A stretch of DNA of 64,000 nucleotides from Lasiosphaeria ovina (taxonomy: Eukaryota > Ascomycota > Sordariomycetes > Sordariales > Lasiosphaeriaceae): assembly GCA_033439765.1 (NCBI GenBank), contig JAULSN010000001.1, positions 6,572,001 to 6,636,000 on the forward strand, read 5' to 3'. The notes beneath the pieces were generated by a model, which was given only the letters and a program-made list of their open reading frames with translations, did not search any database and had not been told where the DNA came from. Position 1 is the first letter of the stretch; each line of letters begins with the position of its first letter. A program made the position numbers and the translations under genes. Positions 57,325 to 64,000 of this stretch are shown here, in pieces.

Positions 57325-58740
57325 GAGGAACACTTCATCAGTTCTCTGATGTGTAAGCTTTTAGAGGGTACACAGACAGACAGACAGAACCATGTCTTTC
57401 CGGCCCTTTCAGGGGGGGGGAGGAAATACCCCCCCCCCAGGTGGAGCGGGCCTTGTAATGTGTATAGCTACATTCATGTAAAATAGATACCTACCTAGAC
57501 ACCCACACACCCACGCGGGCCTGCTGTATTCCATTTCATTTGTTGTAAACGCAAAGAGAGCATGCTCTAACGCACGTCCCGGTCCAGAGCATGTATGAAA
57601 CCACCCTCTGCCTTCCTTACTCTTGGTCGAGGAGGAAGGAAATGGGAGGGTGCTATATAACGTTATATCCCTCGAGGTATCCAGGTCAATGACTGGCTGG
57701 ACCTTGAGATCCGTATTTTTCTAACGGGCGCCTCTGAAACCGTACATTCTCACGAAAGTCGAAAATAAGACCCCCAGAATAGGAGAAACCTATCTGAGCG
57801 ACCAGTGATAATTAAGCAAATGAGCCCCAACCTAAGGTCCTCCTGGTGGCCTCTTGAGCTGTGAAACTACCCGCGATATGTTTATCTCTTGTTGGCTCTT
57901 GCTAGGCCTATCCATTTTTAGTCAGTTTCGTCCGATGTTTTCGACTTTCGATAGAAATACTTAGTATACATACGGATAGTTTCCTAGTCAGCCAGGCCAC
58001 CTCATTATCTCAAATAGATCACAAAAAAAAAAAACAAGTCCACACTCGCAGCGCTCCGCAAATATGATCCCTCACATGCCAGCCATCACACTTTACTTTG
58101 CAAAGAGCTAGTCAATTTCCTTTTCGGTATAGTACAGTACAGCACGTAGGAGTGCTGAATAATGCAAACGGTTATATAATCTATCATTATCGCACGAAGT
58201 TTCCATCGACCACCCCCGAGATATGGCAGAGAGATTGATACAGTTTCGACCTCGGAATACAAGCTACACTGGAGGGAGACAATAATATGACATTTGACAC
58301 TGAAAAGTGACAAGCTAGTGTAGTTAAAGAAGTAGTAAACGAAGACGGAAGCGATCTCTGAAACTCCCATCCCCCACCTTCAACGAGCTGTCTTTCTGGA
58401 GATGCTCGCTTCTTCTTTTACCGACAGCCGTATGATTACCTAAAACGCAAAAGAAGAAGTCAAGCCGAAGCCGGGCTTCCGTCCACCGTAGAAAAAACGA
58501 AAAGGAAGAGAGCAAGAACAAGCCACAAATCAAATATGTTAACAGGCGAAGGTAAGACGAGAGTGCCCGCTTCCCACGATAAAAAGTCTTGAGTTGTCGA
58601 GCCATGGGTTTCCGCTGATGAGCTCCCGCTAATTCAAGTAAGGAACCCATTTATACAGCATGTTAGCATGGTGGTACTGACGGCACCGAGAGGGTATCGG
58701 TGTCGTCTCTCTTTTGGGACTCCCTTCCTCATTTACTTTC
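57325..58740. other. Convergent spacer between COQ5 and DUF2433 gene
   Basis: About 1.4 kb with no gene. It holds a G9/C10 hairpin (57412-57438) and a CAGA repeat (57372-57387) within the likely COQ5 3' untranslated region, an ACCTACCTAG motif at 57489-57498, and an A12 run near 58022. Confidence 0.55.
57412..57438 (+). terminator. G9-loop-C10 hairpin in COQ5 3' region
   Basis: Nine G (57412-57420), an 8-base loop AGGAAATA and ten C (57429-57438) form a perfect all-GC stem about 88 bases after the COQ5 stop. It is followed by an A/T-rich segment. It could influence 3' end formation or mRNA stability. Eukaryotic termination does not need such a hairpin, so the terminator role is inference only. 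Confidence 0.4.
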
Positions 58741-61019
58741 TCAAGAATCGACCGGCGCAGCTGCTGATGGTGCAGGGCTCCCGCTGCCTCCCTCGCCCTT
58801 GATTCCACCTCGGGGTCCTCTAGGACCTCGTCCACGCTCACCACCACGGCCGCCCCGGGGGCCCCCACGAGTAGCCCGTCGTCCAGCACCCTCGCTATCG
58901 CTGGCAGTTCCGCCGCCGGCACTGCGATAACCGCTCGGTGGGTTTGCGCCGTCTCTGGCGCCGCCCCGGCTGCTTCCCCAGTTGCCCGCACCGCCACGTG
59001 AACTAAACTGGCGGGGCGGCGGAGGCAAGAAGATTTTGACCAGGGGCTTGGAGCGATCCTCTTGACCAGGGGCGCGGCTCTTCACATCATCAGGAAGTCG
59101 CTCCATGGCGGCATCCCGCTCCTTCTCCGTCTTGAACTGTGCGACCTTGTTGTTTGCGCCCCATTTGTCAATTTTGATGATGTTTTCTTTGTCCTCGTCT
59201 TGGAAAAGGTCCCGAACTTGCTCATCGGTTTGCGCGTTCATAACGAACAGGCCGATGATGTTGTCTGCCGCAGTCTTCAAGACAGGAGATGGCGCGGACT
59301 CGGGGGCGATAACACTTCCATTAGCAGCAGTCGCGGCTTGCTTATCGGCTTCCTTTGGCGAGGGTAAAGCAGGCTGGGGCGTCTCTGGCGCAGCAGGGAT
59401 CGAGGGGCTGGGAGCTGATACGATCGGCTTCGTAGCCTGGGGGCCCTGGCGCTGCGCAATTGCCGGCGCAGGTGCAGTCTGCGTGTTGGGAGGAGCAGAC
59501 GGGGGTAGGGGGCTTGCCCCGGAAGAGGTAGATTGGACTGCGGCAGACTGGGTAGTTCCTGCCTGTTGCTTAGTTCCACGGTGAGAAAAGTTGAATCCCT
59601 GAGCCCTCATTTCTGTACCGATCCGGCCGTCTTGGACCTCCAAGACAAGCCAACCAAACGCCGCATCCGCGAGATTGAAGTTCCACATATTTTTGAACGC
59701 ACTTTCGTCCACTTGGCCGAGTGCCTGGGCTGACTGGCCAGCAACCGCGCCGCCAAACGGATTACCACCGGCAGCAGTGGTAGGCATCTTCTCAACGATA
59801 CCGAGTGCGTTCTTAAGCAGGTTCTGTTGTGCTTCGTTCTGCTGGATAGCAGGCTCAACCTCCCCCTTGACGGTCTCCCAAACATCATTGAACGAGGCCT
59901 TCGACGCTGCCAGCTTGCCGCGATAATGATCCAAGGTGGGGTTTACGCTGAATTCGTTGTAAGAGCTCCCATATCGGAAATGAAGGCCGGCAGAGATGGA
60001 GAAATCCGCCTTGAGCGTGACCGAGAGCTGGTTCAGGATGCCCTCACGCGCCGGAGAAGCATGCGTAATGAAAATCCGGGTCTCAGTGGGGTCGTAGACG
60101 CGGTTTGCAGTATCGACAAGCTCGCCCATCTGCAGGAGTGTCGTCCACATGGTCCCCTGTCCACCAGCAATCGTCGTCCGTCCCTCACCGTTATCGAAAA
60201 GCTTGTGCATTACCACGGCACCACCCAATCCGAGAAGACGAAGCTTGACCCCGGCAATCTCGAGAAGCATGGACTGGGCCTCGTCGATAATGAAGAGGTT
60301 CGGCACCTTATACTCCTTAGACCGGAACTTCTCGAGCACCCGCACATCTTCGCAAGCGCCCCACACAGTGTAGACGGGGATTTCGAGCTTCAATTCGCCG
60401 GTGATCAGAAGGGGCAGTTCGGAAAGCGGCAGCTCGCTAGGCTGGAAACGCGCCTTCACCGGACCAGCACCCCCTTGAGCAATGGCTTTCTTGGTAGGCT
60501 CGGAGATGAGGGGCGAGTACTGGGCGACGTGTTTGAGGGTCCTGGATGGAATCTGGTTTTAGCAAATCGACGGAGATGCAAAAGAACAGGATTCTTACTT
60601 TTCGGCAATTCGCTCCAGCGACGACGCATCGTAGAAACCGAAGTCACCTGTGTGAATAATGTAATCGGCGCGGGCCGACTTGGCCAGGTCGTTCAAAGAT
60701 CTGAGGTTTCCTGTAGCGCGGCCACCGTTAGAAACATGTTACGCGCAGATAGCAACTTGATCCAGGAATGCCTACCTCGAACGTCGGCAATGCACAGAAC
60801 TCTGGTGGGCCCGGTCTGGATGATGCGACCCTGGTTCGGCAGCAGAGGCGTGGCCCCTGGGAGCGGACCCGGGTGAGTTGCGGCGCCATTGGGCAGGTAG
60901 CCTTGGTTGTTGTATGGGTTGCGCGGTTGCTGGTTAGGTTGTCTGGTTAGTATCGATCTTAGTTGCGTGCTGTGGGCATCCTTGCGGGAAGGGCCCGAGC
61001 CGTGAGGCGCGCGAAACAT
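58741..61019 (-). CDS. DUF2433 metallophosphoesterase-like protein with RGG tail
   Basis: Fungal family of unknown function with a calcineurin-like phosphoesterase fold. Exons 61019-60776, 60710-60599 and 60541-58741; GT-AG junctions are phase-consistent, giving 718 residues. After a disordered N-terminus come VLCIADVRGNL (about 73-82) and YIIHTGDFGFYDASSLERIAE, resembling the first metal-binding motifs, then PVYTVWGACEDVRVLEKF, where ordinary members have GNHE. LGLGGAVVMHKLFD and ETRIFITHASPAREGIL (metal-histidine block) follow. Later segments include a Pro/Ala-rich region, a possible small folded segment (ADNIIGLFVMNAQTDEQVRDLF...DKWG) and a Gly-Arg-rich tail (SSRGGAGNWGSSRGG...RGGPRGGRGG), typical of RNA-binding proteins. 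ATG 61019 is preferred; an in-frame ATG at 61169 would add 50 residues. Catalytic activity is uncertain because of the altered motif. Confidence 0.85.
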
Positions 61020-63299
61020 GGCGATACTTCCACGTAATCGAGAAGTAATACTGTTGATGTCAAGGGAGAAGGGAACACGACGGTGGAATCTGGGGGTGGC
61101 TGCGGGGGATAGAAGGGGGCCGGCTAGGGAGAGATAGGAAATCGGTAGAGGGAAGCTCACAGATGCCATCCCGGGAAGGAACCTCAGGTCAGAAGGAAGA
61201 CGGGTGGGAGGAGGAGGGCGATAGTGACTTCTGGTTCAGCGGCAGAAAGGCTGAAGAGGAAGGAAAAATCCAATACGCGACGAGCGTTCTCCAAAGTCAA
61301 ACAAGGAGGGCGCGGCCGAGGGTGGGGTATCAAAAACTAAAAGTGATGGGTGAGGTGAAGGTAACTATTACAAAGATGGGAGAGGGTAGTAGGCCACGGG
61401 CGGGCAGAAGGTGGATGTGCGTAGTGACCTTCTTGTCGGGGATGAAGTTTTCAAAAGTTCGCCAGGCTCACTTTGCGGAGGGACGTGAATGGCTGAGAGA
61501 CTGGCACTGGAAGCGCGAGTGTGTGAAACAGCATGCTCGGGTGCCCCATCCACTCTTTGGCGTTTTAGGCTTAGCGCCCTTTGCGCACTGGACAGGCGCA
61601 CCAATGAGGCAGCGTTTAGGAGTCTGGGGCATCGCCTTGTTTGGGGCCTTCAAATCTTCAAAAATCACTTACACCTCCTGGATTCACCATCATCCAATGC
61701 TGAGGTCGATGGGGTTGGTACTTTGCGGAACGCATGTTAATTATGCGTGCCGAGAGGCTTTCTTGTTCGGAAGGTTTCTGAATATGCCTGGGTTAGCTAC
61801 GGCGCCGCCGAAATGCTACTCGATTAGGGTGAAGAAGCATCCGTTACCTACCTTGGTAGAATCTTTGCTGCAGCGACCAGGAAGGTGTCTGCGTAAAAGG
61901 GCGGGGATAACTGGGGGCTTTCTTGTGGCAAGCAGGTAAGGTAGGTGGTAAGTAGTTCAGGTAGGTGTTGCTTATCTCGTTGGGGAAGTGAGGTGGCCGG
62001 TTCGAATCTGCTGTTGAAGTGCTGTAATGGAGACCCGATGTCAAGGTGTCTATTTCGGCATCCTCGAGTCACAGGAAGCAGTCAAAAGAAGCCACCTTAG
62101 CTATTGTGTACGTGCTGGCAGAGGAAAGAGCACCTTTATTGTTCATCGAGGGAAGGTGCGGGTCTGGTGCAAGACCCGACTCCTGACCGCTACCAATACT
62201 ATCGCCTCAATTTTCGTCCGACTTGCCCTTCCTTCACCGGCTCAGAAAGCGTCCCCCATATGGCGCATCACTGTTTACAATAATCCATAGTTAAACAGAT
62301 CCAAGCCAGAAGCCAATACCGCCTCGATGACCTTCCATTGTCTGGGCCGAGCTCGTGCCATGCATGTTCTTGATACCTACAAGGATTTCCCAGACTGCAC
62401 CTAACGTCGACAAGAATACCGCAGGTTCCGGGTAGACAAAGGAAACTCGCGCAGGTGGCGGACAAACGGATGGAAAGGCCACTTGCCCCGTCATGCCCGG
62501 TGTCATTTCCCCATAAACGACACACGTTGCAGCTGTGGCCACGGCAGACGGAGCGGGCGGACATTCCGAGTGTTGGATTTCTCGTCATTCTTCTGAACAC
62601 TCTTGGAATCCCACGCCACCTACTACCACCTGCCTTGATCTTCCCCCCAGGCTCATGCAAAAACAAATATCTGATCTTTGTGCCTATATATATATGTGCC
62701 TTCTCCCGTTGGATATGAAGCGCCGCGCGGACGTTGGTAAAGGCATGCACAAGATGACTGGCAAGGGCGCAATCATTAGACTCCCAGAATCCCGAATTCG
62801 CGGAAAGGAAAGAGTAAGGTAACATCAACATCCGCTGGCAAAGGCGAGCCACGCAAGTGGATGGAAGAATATTTATGTGCGTAATGCTATAGCAATGATG
62901 TGCGTCAAGCGATAAAAAATAGTTATAACTAATCTGCTAAAGGGAAAGGGGGGCTCAGACGACGCACCACCAAAAAACAATGATGAGCCAGACTCCCTTT
63001 CGAACCGCCCTTCCCGTTTGGTTTCCTCAATGTGTGTGAAAATGTTGTGTGTGCGTGTGTATGTGTGTGTGCCTGGAACGCCGTATTATGCGCATGGAAA
63101 AGACTCTTGCCTGACACTTTCCGTCTCCGGCTTGCGCTGTCCCCGGCCGCCATGCAATCACCCAGCCAACTTTCAACCCCCCAGAAACTCTCACCACCTG
63201 GCGGTGTGTATTACTTTAACAAGAACAGAAAATTGACAAGATTCAGACAACCCGAGGCAAACGGAGAAGAAGTTGCCGGATAATGGGCTCTTGGTGGGC
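61020..63299. other. Spacer between DUF2433 gene and right-edge gene
   Basis: About 2.3 kb. A plus-strand frame 61163-61939 (258 codons) and a minus-strand frame 62268-62852 (194 codons) are open but resemble no protein I know, so I do not call them genes. A small inverted repeat, CGGGTCT-GGTGCA-AGACCCG, is at 62159-62178. TG-rich sequence (63015-63072) lies beyond the right-edge gene's stop. Confidence 0.5.
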
Positions 63300-64000
63300 C
63301 TACCACATGTCGTTGTTCTCGTCATCGTCGTCGTCGTCGTAATGGTTGTCGCGACCGTAGTAGTAGTTCTGCCCTGCGCCATTACCGTGTTGCTGGCCAT
63401 GCCCTCCTCCCTGTTGTCCCGGGCCACTGTAGCCATCGTGGCCTCGATGATTGCCATTCTGCTGAGTAGAAGATCCATAATCGTTCTGGCGCTGATCAAC
63501 ACCATGCTCGTATTCGTAGATTTGAGCATCGTCCACATATTGGACGCTCCCATCATGCTGGTTTCCGGCGTCTCCATATTGCTGGCCCCCGGACTAAGGA
63601 AGTGTTAGCGAAAGACTACCAAATATCGACAACGAATAAAACAGGCGCTAGTCACTGACGCGATGGTAGTCAAAATCGAATTTCCCATCCTGCCCACCCT
63701 GTTGCTGAGCCATCTGTTGTTCTCTCTGCTGTTGCTGTTGTTGTTCTAGCTGTGCTTGCTCGGCCTCTCGCCGCTTGCGTTCCTCCTCCTGTCGCTTTTG
63801 CTGGGGCGAAATGGGGACTTGGAGTTGTGGATGCATCGCTTGAACTTTGGCGAGGTATGAATACATGAAATTGCTGAGAAGCACCTGACTTTGCAGTGGC
63901 CGGCGAGGATTGGCGAGCTTGATATGGGCCATGCGGTAGATGGCACGCTCCTCGATAATGGGAAATCGGGTCCAAGGGTAGTCCACGTCTGCGCGAAGCT
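63300..64000 (-). CDS. 3' end of gene with Zds1-like C-terminal domain (partial)
   Basis: The gene enters from the right edge; its N-terminus is outside the window. The visible exons are 64000-63660 and 63593-63300, with a 66-base GT-AG intron in phase 0. The first gives FPIIEERAIYRMAHIKLANPRRPL, QVLLSNFMYSYLAKVQ, then a Gln/Glu/Arg-rich coiled segment. The second gives a Gly/Gln/His/Tyr-rich tail with DDDDDDENNDMW at the end. The ERAIYR.HIKLANPRRPL...QVLLSNFMY pattern fits, from memory, the C-terminal domain of Zds1-type proteins, regulators of PP2A/Cdc14 in mitotic exit and polarity. The assignment rests on this motif alone; the N-terminal part would settle it. Confidence 0.55.

Noticed and set aside
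61163..61939. 258-codon open frame on the plus strand upstream of the DUF2433 gene
   Set aside because: It begins inside the promoter/leader region of the divergent gene, has no recognisable domain, and its composition (rich in Arg, Trp, Gly) fits chance translation of GC-rich DNA.
61990..62020. GGTTCGAATC resembling a pol III B box
   Set aside because: Neither a T stem nor an acceptor strand can be formed around it, and no D arm precedes it.
62159..62178. Short inverted repeat CGGGTCT...AGACCCG as a possible terminator
   Set aside because: Far from either flanking stop codon; a 7-bp stem is expected by chance at this length of sequence.
62268..62852. 194-codon open frame on the minus strand
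   Set aside because: Cys- and Arg-rich with no repeated pattern or family resemblance; a shorter nested frame is also open. No splice or start support.
1..64000. Biosynthetic cluster, transposon with intact transposase, CRISPR or phage-like system
   Set aside because: I looked for adjacent polyketide, peptide-synthetase, P450 or transporter sets, transposase or reverse-transcriptase motifs, and regularly spaced repeats, and saw none.

Overview
The window is nuclear DNA of a filamentous ascomycete, most likely a member of the Sordariomycetes (Sordariales-like). The evidence is GC-rich coding sequence, short GT-AG introns of about 50-100 bases, orthologues of ascomycete housekeeping genes, long intergenic spacers with many copies of a palindromic CTAGGTACC-type motif, and one AT-rich block that looks mutated by RIP. 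No operons, CRISPR arrays or phage are present.

Layout. 0-9.7 kb: an AFG1-type mitochondrial ATPase (minus; single-base frameshift in a 9-G run), then divergently the nucleoporin Nup133 (plus, four exons), then a metallophosphoesterase with an internal deletion (plus, probably dead). 9.7-18 kb: a spacer with a 3' tRNA half, an Rsm1/NIPA-type C3HC zinc-finger protein (minus), and a CCC2-type copper P-ATPase with four N-terminal metal-binding domains (minus). 18-26.4 kb: a 2.9-kb divergent spacer, the sulfite reductase flavoprotein subunit (MET10, plus) and a mitochondrial hydroxyacid-oxoacid transhydrogenase (plus). 26.9-36 kb is the accessory part of the window. It has a very acidic low-complexity protein, several microsatellites, a set of small unrecognised genes (about 30.9, 32.6 and 34.2 kb), a frame-scrambled relative of the 32.6-kb cysteine-motif gene at 34.8 kb, long poly-G and poly-C tracts, and a RIP-like AT-rich stretch.

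36-51.3 kb: three minus-strand genes, exocyst Sec3, a large disordered protein with an ASCH/PUA-like domain, and a UFD4/TRIP12-type HECT ubiquitin ligase. 53.5-64 kb: branched-chain keto-acid dehydrogenase E1 alpha (plus), a 45-residue single-span membrane microprotein (plus), COQ5 (plus), a DUF2433 metallophosphoesterase-like protein with an RGG tail (minus), and the 3' end of a gene with a Zds1-like C-terminal domain that runs off the right edge (minus).

The core genes are unrelated housekeeping functions (mitochondrial metabolism, nuclear pore, copper transport, sulfur assimilation, secretion, ubiquitin). I see no metabolic or defence cluster. The least explained material is the 26.9-36 kb stretch: small lineage-restricted-looking genes, a zinc-knuckle-like family with one intact and one scrambled member, and unusual homopolymer tracts. 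Splice sites given below were chosen by reading GT/AG sites and checking that codon phase is preserved; none has transcript support.
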